Assembly: GCF_000744775.1 (NCBI RefSeq)
Contig: NZ_JQMP01000004.1
Span: 62,001 to 126,000 of the forward strand
Direction: 5' to 3'
Length of the DNA: 64,000 bases
DNA from: Thermorudis peleae
GTDB lineage: Bacteria; Chloroflexota; Chloroflexia; Thermomicrobiales; Thermomicrobiaceae
In this document: positions 19,838-28,322 of the stretch, in pieces
Layout of the letters: each line of letters opens with the position of its first letter
Numbering within the stretch: the stretch's first letter is position 1
Notes under the pieces: generated by a model
Seen by the model: only the letters and a program-made list of their open reading frames with translations
The model's database searches: none
What the model was told of the DNA's origin: nothing
Program-made: the position numbers and the translations under genes

Positions 19838-21685
19838 ATGCAGCGAAAGGGCGCAAGGATGGCGGCAGTTCAGGCTCACCCCTTAACCGCAACACTGGTC
19901 ACCTTCTGGGAACGCGCACTCAATCAGCCAGAGGTCCTCTCGGAAACTCAGCGTCAGGCAATGCAGGCAGCCCTAGCCAGCCAGCGCATGAGTGCGCGCG
20001 ATCTCCTCTGGCGCGCCATTGGCGAGCACCCCCAGCAGTTTGGGCTCTACGCGACCCTCGCTGAACTCCTGATCCTGGATGACGAGCCTGAGCACGCCGC
20101 AACACTCTGTCAACGCCTGCAGGCCGTCGCTGCCTTGCAGCCTGTTCCGGAACTGAGCCGTGCGCTCTCCCGACTACAGCTGCATCTCGTGAAAACACTC
20201 GATCCTCAGACGTTGTGTGCTGTGGCGACGCACCTCATCACCGAAGGAGATGCGATAGAACAGGACACCTATCTCCCAACGCTCCTTGCGCTCCTTGCAG
20301 ACCAAGATCGTGACAGAGCACGAGACCTTGCCGAGCAGTGGTTCACCCACACCAACCGGCCTCCAGCCTGGTGGTCGTCTGTCTACCATCATCTCCTGGC
20401 AACACACCGCGTGCCGGAACATGCTCCTGAGCCCGTTCCCACCCCACAAACCAGTCAGGAGTGGGCGTTGGCCCTCCTTTGGCACACGCTTCGCGCTCCG
20501 GAGGAGGGGATTGAAACCTTACAGCACCTGCTCGAACGCGTGCGGCAGCAGGAGCTTGACGTCGATGTAGTCTTGCGCACGCTTCAGCCCTTCCTTGCGC
20601 TCTTTCCACCCGCATTGCCTGCCTCGCTTGTGACAGCGAGCCTATGGCTGGCGAGTGGCAACATCAGCGCTGCTGCACAGGCAGGCGAAACACTGCGCGC
20701 TGCCGCCGACTGGCGTATCCAGCTCCTTGGGCATGTCATGACAGGCTACGCCCAGCTTGCGCTTGGCCATCACCAGGCAGCGCTGGAGCCAATCCACACC
20801 GCGTTTGCATTGCTCCAACGCCATCCCGAAGGCGTTGGAACGCTCGCACACCTCGTCACACCACCTGTAACACTGCCGGTCATTGCCGAGCTTCTGTGCC
20901 GGCTCCTTGTCCAAACCGGTAAGCTCAACGAACTAGCCGAGATCGTTGCCAACCTGGTTGCGTCAGCCACGATCGCGCCCGCGCAAGCGCAAGCATACGC
21001 GCGCCTCCTCATCCAACGGGGCGCACCCCAGCACGCTCGTCGGATTCTTCGGCAGGTCGCGGAGATCCAGCAACAGCAGCGCGACATTCGGGGGTATGTG
21101 CAGACCCTTCGCGAACTCGTTGTCCTTGCGCCTGATGACGCGGGTGTGCGGGACACATTCGTTCACGCCGCAGCAACACTGGGGATCGAGCCGGCGCTCA
21201 ATCTCCTTGAAGAACTCGCGCTTCATCTCGGCACCCGTGGCTATCGCGGGGCAGCGAGCGCGTTGCTGCAACGCGCAACCGAGCTTGCGTTGATGTCTCC
21301 GTCGGCCTGGCCACGTATTCCACGGCTGTACGAGCAACTCATCACCTTTGCTCCGGATGATCTGACGCTTCGGCACGCTGCCGTGACCGCATTTATCCAG
21401 ATCGGGCAGCGCGATCACGCGAAAGCCCAACTGCGAGAAATCGCGCGGCTTGCCATCGCCCGCAATGAACCAGAGAACGCCCTTGCCGCACTCCACCAGG
21501 TTGTCGCCCTGGATCCGCAGGACCCAGAAGGCTATCACCGACTTGGTGAGCTCCTTGTCTCACTTGGAGAAATCGAGCAGGCCGAGCGCGTCTATCGGCG
21601 TTTGCTGGCACTCACGCCAAACGATGCCATCGCAAAAGCGCGGCATGCAGCGTTATCGCAGCATCAACGGTCGGCAGACGCATAA
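19838..21685 (+). CDS. Large TPR-repeat protein
   Basis: A 615-residue, almost wholly helical protein without membrane segments or signal peptide. Degenerate tetratricopeptide-like units run through most of its length and are clearest at the C-terminus, in GYHRLGELLVSLGEIEQAE followed by RRLLALTPND. ATG 19838 is the listed start; ATG 19859 is an alternative closer to an aagg. It stands between the helicase loader and cdaA in the same orientation. A scaffold role is plausible for a TPR protein, but nothing points to a partner. Confidence 0.75.
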   Translation: MQRKGARMAAVQAHPLTATLVTFWERALNQPEVLSETQRQAMQAALASQRMSARDLLWRAIGEHPQQFGLYATLAELLILDDEPEHAATLCQRLQAVAALQPVPELSRALSRLQLHLVKTLDPQTLCAVATHLITEGDAIEQDTYLPTLLALLADQDRDRARDLAEQWFTHTNRPPAWWSSVYHHLLATHRVPEHAPEPVPTPQTSQEWALALLWHTLRAPEEGIETLQHLLERVRQQELDVDVVLRTLQPFLALFPPALPASLVTASLWLASGNISAAAQAGETLRAAADWRIQLLGHVMTGYAQLALGHHQAALEPIHTAFALLQRHPEGVGTLAHLVTPPVTLPVIAELLCRLLVQTGKLNELAEIVANLVASATIAPAQAQAYARLLIQRGAPQHARRILRQVAEIQQQQRDIRGYVQTLRELVVLAPDDAGVRDTFVHAAATLGIEPALNLLEELALHLGTRGYRGAASALLQRATELALMSPSAWPRIPRLYEQLITFAPDDLTLRHAAVTAFIQIGQRDHAKAQLREIARLAIARNEPENALAALHQVVALDPQDPEGYHRLGELLVSLGEIEQAERVYRRLLALTPNDAIAKARHAALSQHQRSADA

Positions 21686-21743
21686 AGGAACACCTATGCT
21701 AGAATGAAGCTAAGAACTGGCGAGCAGGCCCACCCTGAAGCGA

Positions 21744-22670
21744 GTGATGATGCCGAATTTGCCATGGATCTTTTCCCGCCTTGATCTCCGTGCCCTTGTC
21801 GACATCTTCTCGGTCGCGTTGATCTTCTATTGGCTGCTCTGGGTCGCGCAAGGAACCCGCGCTGCCCAGCTCATTCGCGGTCTGCTTATTCTCATTGGCG
21901 CAGTTGTTGGTGCAGCGAATCTCTTCCATCTGCAAGCCCTCAACTGGTTACTGAGTCGCGCCCTTCCAGCCATCATCGTCGCTATTCCCATCGTTTTCCA
22001 ACCTGAGCTGCGGCGGGCACTTGAGCGCCTTGGCCATACCAGTGCCTGGCTTCGCTCTCCATTGTTCTCATCAGCGCCCGACCTGCAGCTTGAGCAAGTT
22101 GTGGAAGAGGTTGTGCGTGCCGCGACCCAGCTTTCTCGGTTGCGCTACGGGGCGTTAATTGTCATCGAGCGTGAGACTGGTCTGCAGGACTACGCAGACC
22201 GTGGTATCCCCCTCGACGCCCAGCTCACCCGGCAATTGCTGGTCAACATCTTCTTCCCCAATTCGCCGCTGCATGATGGCGCCGTCATCATCCGCGGTAA
22301 CCGGATCATTGCTGCTGGCTGTGTCTTGCCATTGAGCGATAACCCGTCATTGGACAGTCAGCTTGGCACACGTCATCGCGCAGGCCTAGGCATCACCGAA
22401 GAATCCGACGCAGTCGTCGTAATCGTGTCAGAAGAAACAGGGCAGATTTCCCTTGCCTATAGTGGGCGCCTCCACCGCAACCTCGACCCCGAACGGTTGC
22501 GCCGCATGCTCCGCGTGCTGCTCCGCCTCGAGCCAGTGCCTGAGCGTGTCCAGCCACGCGTGAGCCAGGCCGAACCCGAACGACTCCTCAGTGATGGTGC
22601 AAAAGACGATGCAAGTACGCAGCCTGAAACGACTGAGCAACAAGCCAAGGCTCCATCGCGCGTGGGCTAG
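21744..22670 (+). CDS. cdaA: Diadenylate cyclase CdaA
   Basis: Membrane enzyme making cyclic di-AMP from two ATP, 308 residues. Three hydrophobic helices at the N-terminus are followed by the DAC domain with the two catalytic motifs LHDGAVII (DGA) and GTRHRAGLGI (RHR). Start is one of GTG 21744, ATG 21747 or ATG 21750, which are consecutive; the choice hardly affects the protein. The end overlaps the next gene, a YbbR protein, as in the classical cdaA-cdaR pair. Cyclic di-AMP controls potassium and osmolyte transport in many bacteria. Confidence 0.93.
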   Translation: MMMPNLPWIFSRLDLRALVDIFSVALIFYWLLWVAQGTRAAQLIRGLLILIGAVVGAANLFHLQALNWLLSRALPAIIVAIPIVFQPELRRALERLGHTSAWLRSPLFSSAPDLQLEQVVEEVVRAATQLSRLRYGALIVIERETGLQDYADRGIPLDAQLTRQLLVNIFFPNSPLHDGAVIIRGNRIIAAGCVLPLSDNPSLDSQLGTRHRAGLGITEESDAVVVIVSEETGQISLAYSGRLHRNLDPERLRRMLRVLLRLEPVPERVQPRVSQAEPERLLSDGAKDDASTQPETTEQQAKAPSRVG

Positions 22671-23937
22671 TCTTCGTAGCCTCTTCAGCGCCGACAGTCT
22701 CGCCCGCTTCGTCATTTCGCTTGTCCTGGCCTTTGCGCTCTGGGCCTGGGTAACGGAACGGAACGATCCGGAAATTGCGCGAACACTTCCGGCTGTTCAG
22801 CTCACCACCCAGCATCTCAGCCCTGACCTGGCTATTCTCAGTGAGCTTCCTACGGTCGAGGTCCGGCTTCAAGGCCCACAGAGCGAATTGCAGGCACTCG
22901 AAAGCGGCAGCGTGACGGCGGTTGTTGACTTTAGTTCGGTGCATGCGCCAGGCACATACACACTTCCCGTCCACGTTCGTGCTCCCCGTTTTGTTCGCGT
23001 GCAGGACGTGGTTCCTGCACAAGTGACGGTGCAAATCGACAAGTTTGCCAAGCGTGACGGCATACCCGTTCAGCCACAAGGGCCAACGAGTACGCCACCG
23101 AATATCGTGGTGAAGTCACTGACTGTGACCCCAGAGACCGTCTCAGTCTCTGGGCCCCAGACTCTGGTCAATCAAGTGGTGCAGGCACAAGTGACCGTGC
23201 AGATCCAAGGACAAGCCGGCAGCTTCGACGCGACTGCGACTCCGGTGGTCGTTGATGCCAATGGGAATGCGGTGAAAGGAGTGCAGATCTCACCGTCGTC
23301 AGTCACCGTCCACGTGATCGTCGACGTTCGGGGTTCCATTCGCCGGGTGATTCCGCAGCTCGTCGGCACTGATCGTCTCGCACCAGGCTATGAACTCGCT
23401 GGGCCACCCACGGTTCTCCCCAACGACGAAGTGGTCATTGATGGCCCGCCGGATGCCGTCAATCAAGTCGCCTATCTGACTACCGTCCCAATCGATGTCA
23501 GCGGGTTACGCGAGTCCAAGATCTTCTGGGACGTTCCGCTGGACCTTTCGCATCTCCCCGCTGGCGTGCAGGTCGACCGCAAAACGGTCAATGTCGCGGT
23601 GCAAGTGCGTCAGGCAAGCGCAACGAAGACGATCCAAAATGTGCCCATTACGCCAATTAACGTACGGCCAGGAACGAAAGTCGACGTAACACCATCAACC
23701 GTAAGCGTCGACGTCGCTGGAGATCGGCCCCTGATTGACGCACTGACTGCAGGCGATATTGTGGTCACGGTTGATGTGAACTACGCAGAAAATGGGGTCT
23801 TCCAGCTTCCGGTGCGGGTTAGTGTGCCAGCCGGTGTTCAGTTCCAGCGGGTAACGCCAGACACCGTACAGGTCTCGGTGAGCCCAGCACAACAACAGGC
23901 GACACCAGCGCCAACGCCAACGCCGAAGAACCCGTAG
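22591..23937 (+). CDS. cdaR: YbbR-domain protein (CdaR-like regulator of CdaA)
   Basis: A 448-residue protein with one N-terminal transmembrane helix (FVISLVLAFALWAWV) and several extracytoplasmic YbbR repeats (each about 85-90 residues, with recurring VxVQ, VSVSGP and VxVDV strands), ending in a Thr/Pro-rich tail. The frame is open from GTG 22591, overlapping cdaA by 80 bases; ATG 22612 is a reasonable alternative. In Firmicutes this protein binds and tunes the cyclase. glmM, usually the third gene, is absent here. Confidence 0.86.
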   Translation: MMVQKTMQVRSLKRLSNKPRLHRAWASLRSLFSADSLARFVISLVLAFALWAWVTERNDPEIARTLPAVQLTTQHLSPDLAILSELPTVEVRLQGPQSELQALESGSVTAVVDFSSVHAPGTYTLPVHVRAPRFVRVQDVVPAQVTVQIDKFAKRDGIPVQPQGPTSTPPNIVVKSLTVTPETVSVSGPQTLVNQVVQAQVTVQIQGQAGSFDATATPVVVDANGNAVKGVQISPSSVTVHVIVDVRGSIRRVIPQLVGTDRLAPGYELAGPPTVLPNDEVVIDGPPDAVNQVAYLTTVPIDVSGLRESKIFWDVPLDLSHLPAGVQVDRKTVNVAVQVRQASATKTIQNVPITPINVRPGTKVDVTPSTVSVDVAGDRPLIDALTAGDIVVTVDVNYAENGVFQLPVRVSVPAGVQFQRVTPDTVQVSVSPAQQQATPAPTPTPKNP

Positions 23938-23945
23938 CGAGGTAG

Positions 23946-24530
23946 CTACGAAGAACTTTCGATTTGATGTGCGAGGAGTATCGCTTCGGCGATCTCACGC
24001 ATCGGCTTGCGTTTGTCCATGCTGAGCCGACGCATACGTTGGAACGCTTCCGCTTCGCTCAGCCCATGGACTTGCATGAGAATCCCTTTGGCACGCTCGA
24101 TGACTTTCCGCGCCTCGAGCGCTTCTTGTAGTTCAACGACCTGCCGCTCGAGCCGTTGCATCTCGTGAAATTGGGCAAGCGCCAGCTCAATGACGGGCAT
24201 GATTTCGCTCTCGCGGAATGGCTTGATGAGGTATCCTGCGACCCCGGCTCGCTTTGCCCGCTCGACAAGGTCACGTTCGCTGTAGGCCGTGAGCAAGACA
24301 ACCGGTGCCAGCCCTTCGCGTGTAATCGTCTCGGCGGCATCAATGCCATCGATCTCAGGCATTTTGATGTCAAGGATAACCAGATCGGGCTTGAGCTTGC
24401 TCACCAGCTCAAGCGCGGTACGCCCGTCTGCAGCCTCGCCGACGACGTCATACCCAAGGGAGGTCAGCAACTCGCGGAGATCAAGCCGGATAATTGGTTC
24501 ATCGTCCGCAATGACGATACGGGCTGGCAC
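23946..24530 (-). CDS. Response regulator with ANTAR RNA-binding domain (AmiR/NasT type)
   Basis: A 194-residue protein: receiver domain (residues 3-120; acidic pocket in ADDEP, phosphoacceptor in LVILDIKMPEIDG, switch Thr in LLTAYS, Lys in LIKPF), short coiled coil, and an ANTAR domain (about 135-190; ERAKGILMQVHGLSEAEAF). ANTAR proteins bind paired hairpins in nascent RNA to prevent termination. GTG 24530 is chosen since cgggag precedes it by 8 bases; the frame upstream runs into tRNA-Pro and is not coding. No histidine kinase is adjacent, so its partner is elsewhere. It converges with the YbbR gene, 8 bp apart. Confidence 0.9.
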   Translation of the reverse strand: MPARIVIADDEPIIRLDLRELLTSLGYDVVGEAADGRTALELVSKLKPDLVILDIKMPEIDGIDAAETITREGLAPVVLLTAYSERDLVERAKRAGVAGYLIKPFRESEIMPVIELALAQFHEMQRLERQVVELQEALEARKVIERAKGILMQVHGLSEAEAFQRMRRLSMDKRKPMREIAEAILLAHQIESSS

Positions 24531-24560
24531 TGCCTCGACTCCCGTTATCCTGCCAGCTTT

Positions 24561-24591
24561 GGAAAAGCGCCTCGCAGTCTCCTGCGAGGCG
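24561..24591 (-). terminator. Intrinsic terminator after tRNA-Pro
   Basis: A perfect 10-bp stem (24568-24577 with 24582-24591), a 4-base loop and, on the minus strand, CTTTTCC right after it. It lies between tRNA-Pro and the ANTAR regulator. Confidence 0.8.
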
Positions 24592-24598
24592 TCGCTTC

Positions 24599-24673
<75 letters not shown>

Positions 24674-24688
24674 GAATCTTGCTTTTCG

Positions 24689-24694
24689 AGTATA
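24689..24694 (-). promoter_or_regulatory. Candidate -10 element of tRNA-Pro
   Basis: TATACT on the minus strand, 15 bases upstream of the tRNA 5' end, in the context GTGCTATACT. The tRNA-Thr pair has a matching GGCTATACT. No clear -35 is seen. Confidence 0.5.
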
Positions 24695-24713
24695 GCACAC
24701 GAACGAGCGCAGC

Positions 24714-24754
24714 GTGCGTGCCGCGATTGGCCAGTTGCCGCTCGCGGCACGCAC
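24714..24754 (-). terminator. Hairpin after rplL
   Basis: A perfect 12-bp inverted repeat (24714-24725 with 24743-24754) with a 17-base loop, placed just after the rplL stop. There is no U run, so it may be an RNA 3'-end structure or an inefficient terminator. Confidence 0.5.
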
Positions 24755-24768
24755 CACCACCGCATCGG

Positions 24769-25167
24769 CTATTTGATCTCGACCTTGGCTCCAACAGCTT
24801 CGAGCTTGCTCTTGGCGTTCTCGGCCTCTTCCTTGGTGACACCTTGCTTGACCGGCTTGGGAGCCGACTCGACGAGATCCTTCGCCTCCTTCAAGCCGAG
24901 TTGCGTGAGCTCGCGCACCACCTTAATCACTTGAATCTTGTTGGGTCCGACATCGGTCAGCACCACATCGAACTCGGTCTTCTCTTCAGCGGCTGCTTCA
25001 GCTGCCTGCGCTGGGCCAGCCGCTGCTGGTGCGGCTGCAACGGCAACCGGCGCCGCGGTGACCCCAAAGCGCTCTTCCAACGCCTTCACCAGCTGCGAGA
25101 GCTCAAGCACGGACATCTGCTCAATAGCCGCGATAATCTCCTCAATTTTTTCCTGCCCAACTGCCAT
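24769..25167 (-). CDS. rplL: 50S ribosomal protein L7/L12
   Basis: Acidic stalk protein of 132 residues recruiting translational GTPases. The N-terminal dimerisation helix ([20 protein letters not shown]), Ala/Gly hinge and the C-terminal domain with [13 protein letters not shown] and [10 protein letters not shown] are all present. ATG 25167 follows a ggaggg site. It is last in the secE-nusG-rplKAJL order. rpoB does not follow; tRNA-Pro does. Confidence 0.97.
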   Translation of the reverse strand: MAVGQEKIEEIIAAIEQMSVLELSQLVKALEERFGVTAAPVAVAAAPAAAGPAQAAEAAAEEKTEFDVVLTDVGPNKIQVIKVVRELTQLGLKEAKDLVESAPKPVKQGVTKEEAENAKSKLEAVGAKVEIK

Positions 25168-25220
25168 CGTCTGTCCCTCCTACTCTGCTTCCTCAGTACG
25201 CCACGTCACGCGGCACGCGG

Positions 25221-25751
25221 TTACGCTGCCGCTTCGCCTTCCAGTTGCCGTGCACGCGCCTGCAAGACATAGAGCAGGGAACGCACGGGACCGGATAACA
25301 CGCTGACCAATCCGTAGAGCGGTGCCTGAAGACCACCGACAACCTTCGCCACCAACTCCGGGCGCGATGGTAACGTTGCTAACTGCTCGACATCCTGCGG
25401 GCTCAGCAACTGGCGGCCGAGCAGTGCCCCTTTGACCGTCAGGATCCGCGAGGAACGAACGAAGTCGTTGACCGCCTTTGCCGTCGCCACGGGATCACCG
25501 GTGGTATAGATCAGGGCAGTGGGGCCCTCCAGCAACGGCGTCATGACTGTCGTCCCGACCCGCTCAGCAGCGATCCGCGTCAACGTGTTCTTGACCACCC
25601 GTAACTTGGCATCGTGCTGTCGAAGCTGGCTTCGGAATCCCGTCAAGTCAGCAACCGTCAGGCCCCGGTAATCCGCCACAATCACTAGCTGCGACTGGTC
25701 CAGAATCGTGGCAATCTCGTCGATCTGCTGAGCCTTCTCTGGTGTGGGCAC
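25221..25751 (-). CDS. rplJ: 50S ribosomal protein L10
   Basis: Stalk base protein, 176 residues, which binds L7/L12 dimers by its C-terminal helix. Characteristic N-terminal IVADYRGLTVADLTGFRSQLR is seen. The start is GTG 25751, with a strong gaaggaggg before it. The upstream leader (25752-25930) contains a hairpin terminator-like element. Confidence 0.96.
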   Translation of the reverse strand: MPTPEKAQQIDEIATILDQSQLVIVADYRGLTVADLTGFRSQLRQHDAKLRVVKNTLTRIAAERVGTTVMTPLLEGPTALIYTTGDPVATAKAVNDFVRSSRILTVKGALLGRQLLSPQDVEQLATLPSRPELVAKVVGGLQAPLYGLVSVLSGPVRSLLYVLQARARQLEGEAAA

Positions 25752-25780
25752 ACCTCCCTCCTTCCCATGCGAATGCCCAC

Positions 25781-25822
25781 AAAAACGAGGCTCCCCTGCG
25801 CCGGGCAGACAACGCAGGGGAG
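25781..25822 (-). terminator. Attenuator-like hairpin in the rplJL leader
   Basis: On the minus strand CTCCCCTGCG pairs perfectly with CGCAGGGGAG (25813-25822 with 25791-25800, 12-base loop), followed by CCTCGTTTTT. It lies between rplA and rplJ, where many bacteria partly terminate or place the L10 autoregulatory leader. Confidence 0.75.
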
Positions 25823-25933
25823 CAACATACTGCGCTCCATCGTTCCCCGCGCCTCAGGTCGGATGATTAAGCGCAAACGCCCCGACCGTCTCCGGCGCAC
25901 ATGTCGTTGCAGCGAAGTGTAACACCTACCGGT

Positions 25934-26659
25934 TTACGCAACAAACTCCTGGGCTTCCGCCAACGTCTGGCTGACATCGAGCGGAACGCCCGGGCCCATC
26001 GTGCTGGCGACCGTCATTGAGCGAATGAATTGACCGCGAACTGCACCTGGCCGAGCACGGTTAATTGCATCAGCGAAGGTATACAGATTCTCCAGGAGTT
26101 GCTGATCAGTAAAATGTTTCCGGCCAATGACGGTATGAATGTTTCCCGTACGGTCATTGCGGAACTCGATGCGGCCACGCTTCACTTCCTGGATCACCCC
26201 GGGCAAGTCCTCGGGAACACGCACCACTGTGCCGGCACGTGGGTTCGGCATCAAGCCGCGGCGACCGAGAATGCGCCCCAACGGCCCAACCTTGCCCATC
26301 TGATCAGCCATGGCGATGGCCACATCAAACTCAAGCCAGCCCGACTGGATTTGCCGGATGAGCTCGTCACTACCGACGTAATCGGCCCCAGCTTCTTCGG
26401 CAACGCGTGCCGCCTCGCCAACCGCGAAGACCAACACGCGCGGTGTACGCCCAGTGCCATGCGGCAGGACGACCGTGCCGCGGACGTTTTGATCAGCTTG
26501 CCGGGGGTCGATGTTGAGGCGGAGATGGAGCTCAATCGCCTCATCAAAATCGGCGTACGCGATGCGCTTCACCAGCGCAACAGCATCCTTGGGCAGATAG
26601 AGCTTGCCGGGTTCGATCTGTTTTCGCGCTTCGAGGTAGCGCTTCCCATGCTTTGGCAT
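25934..26659 (-). CDS. rplA: 50S ribosomal protein L1
   Basis: L1 stalk protein, 241 residues. Conserved segments are FDEAIELHLRLNIDPRQADQNVRG, the GLMPNPRAGTV motif, and RSMTVASTMGPG at the end. ATG 26659 (MPKHGKRY) is used although the frame opens earlier, because L1 proteins begin here and an agggtgc site precedes. It follows rplK by about 70 bp. Confidence 0.97.
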   Translation of the reverse strand: MPKHGKRYLEARKQIEPGKLYLPKDAVALVKRIAYADFDEAIELHLRLNIDPRQADQNVRGTVVLPHGTGRTPRVLVFAVGEAARVAEEAGADYVGSDELIRQIQSGWLEFDVAIAMADQMGKVGPLGRILGRRGLMPNPRAGTVVRVPEDLPGVIQEVKRGRIEFRNDRTGNIHTVIGRKHFTDQQLLENLYTFADAINRARPGAVRGQFIRSMTVASTMGPGVPLDVSQTLAEAQEFVA

Positions 26660-26728
26660 AGCACCCTCCGTGGTTCTCGCGGAGCAGAACGCTCCTCCCA
26701 CACCTGATTCCGCAATGTCGCGCGTGCG

Positions 26729-27154
26729 CTATCCAACGATTTCGATGCCCATACTCCGAGCCGTCCCTTCAATCTGCCGCATGGCAGCTTCAAGATCAGG
26801 CGTATTGAGGTCCGGCAATTTGATCTGGGCAATCTCACGAATTTGCTCGCGCGTGACCCGCCCGACCTTCTGTCGCTTCGGGTCAGCTGCACCCTTTTCA
26901 ATGCCGGCTGCCCGCCGCAGCAGGTCAGCCGCCGGTGGTGTCTTGAGGACAAACGTGAACGAGCGATCCTCATAGACGGTGACCACCACGGGGATAATCT
27001 GGCCGGTGAGGTGAGCCGTCTTGGCGTTGTACTCCTTCACGAAGTTCATGAGCGCAACGCCGTGCTGACCCAGGGCTGGGCCGACCGGCGGCGCCGGCGT
27101 TGCCTTGCCCGCCGGAAGCTGCAGCTTGACGATTGCGCGAACCTTTTTGGCCAC
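26729..27154 (-). CDS. rplK: 50S ribosomal protein L11
   Basis: GTPase-centre protein, 141 residues. N-terminal [23 protein letters not shown] and C-terminal [10 protein letters not shown] are canonical. Start is GTG 27154, with a gggagggga ribosome site. Cotranscribed with nusG upstream (24 bp) and rplA downstream. Confidence 0.97.
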   Translation of the reverse strand: MAKKVRAIVKLQLPAGKATPAPPVGPALGQHGVALMNFVKEYNAKTAHLTGQIIPVVVTVYEDRSFTFVLKTPPAADLLRRAAGIEKGAADPKRQKVGRVTREQIREIAQIKLPDLNTPDLEAAMRQIEGTARSMGIEIVG

Positions 27155-27178
27155 GAGAGATCTCCCCTCCCGCTCACA

Positions 27179-27763
27179 CTATGTCTCACGCTCAACCTGG
27201 AGGAAATCGAGCGTCACTGGCGTTTCGCGACCAAAGAAGGAAACCAGGACGCGGACCTTGCCTTTCTCGTAATCAACCTCGTCGACAACTCCACGAAAGT
27301 CCGTAAAGGGCCCATCGATGATCCGCACAGGATCACCTGGCATCAGCGTGACTTTAACCTTCGGCGCTTCGGTCTTCGTCCCTGACAAAATCGCTTGGGC
27401 CTCAGCATCGTCCAACGGCACGGGCCGGTTGCCAACCCCAACGAACCCGGTAACTCCCGGGGTGTTCCGGACAACGTGCCATGACTCATCATCAAGAATC
27501 ATGCGCACGAGCACATAGCCGGGGAACACTTTCCGCTCGACAGTCTGCCGCTGCCCACCGCGAATTTCCACTTCTTCTTGCACGGGCACAACGACGTCGA
27601 AGACTTTATCAGCGACGTCCATCGTCTCGATACGGTGGAGCAGGTTCTGGCGAACTTTGTTCTCATACCCGGAATAGGTATGAATAACATACCATTTCCC
27701 CGGTTGCTCCCCCGCTGATTCTGCACGCTTTTGTAACAGGCGCTCACGTAAGGTTCGTGGCAT
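27179..27763 (-). CDS. nusG: Transcription termination/antitermination factor NusG
   Basis: A 194-residue elongation factor. The NGN domain contains KWYVIHTYSGYENKV and FPGYVLVRM; the KOW domain near the C-terminus has PGDPVRIIDGPFTDFRG. No insertion domain is present. Lies 22 bp after secE. Confidence 0.97.
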   Translation of the reverse strand: MPRTLRERLLQKRAESAGEQPGKWYVIHTYSGYENKVRQNLLHRIETMDVADKVFDVVVPVQEEVEIRGGQRQTVERKVFPGYVLVRMILDDESWHVVRNTPGVTGFVGVGNRPVPLDDAEAQAILSGTKTEAPKVKVTLMPGDPVRIIDGPFTDFRGVVDEVDYEKGKVRVLVSFFGRETPVTLDFLQVERET

Positions 27764-27785
27764 AGCCTTCGATACTCCTCAAAGT

Positions 27786-28082
27786 TTAGAGTGCTTGGAT
27801 GAGATCCCAGAGGCGAACGAACAGCGCATCAACACCGCCAAGCAATAAGCCGAGGATCGCCGACAGGCCGATCACAATGAGCGTCAAGTTCCGCGTGGTC
27901 TCACGATCAGGCCAGGTGACCTTCTTAATCTCGCTTCGGACGTCAACAATCAGCTGTCGGACGGCCGCAAGGCGTGTCCGCTGCGCGCGCGGCCGAGCCT
28001 GTGCTTTCGCAGGCTTCTTCACTTGGGCACTTTTCGCCGCCTTGGCCTTGGTGCTTGCTTGGGTATCTGTCTTTGTTGCCAT
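27786..28082 (-). CDS. secE: Preprotein translocase subunit SecE
   Basis: A 98-residue protein with a long Lys/Ala-rich N-terminal segment (about 45 residues), the amphipathic SecE helix VRSEIKKVTWPDRETTRNLT, and one transmembrane helix. Start ATG 28082 is chosen because the upstream open frame has no family resemblance. The usual upstream rpmG and tRNA-Trp are missing. About 240 bp separate it from the next gene, a stretch holding repeated GGGTAT/GCTAT words but no ORF. Confidence 0.93.
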   Translation of the reverse strand: MATKTDTQASTKAKAAKSAQVKKPAKAQARPRAQRTRLAAVRQLIVDVRSEIKKVTWPDRETTRNLTLIVIGLSAILGLLLGGVDALFVRLWDLIQAL

Positions 28083-28322
28083 CGCGCTTTCCCTAAAAAC
28101 CGCAGCACCGTCATCATCGGGAGTGTAACACATTTGCCGCAGACACGCGAAGGGCATCCTCGTTGAGCGAGAACGTACGAAACGCGCGGCACAAGGATCC
28201 TGCAAACAGGGCCAGAAGAGCGAGTCCCCTTGATAGTGAACCATCTCGCCGCTTTTCCAGCGCGGGTATGGGTATGCGGCTATGCGCTATGGGCTACACG
28301 CCGCGCCCGTCCTTGCGTTGAA

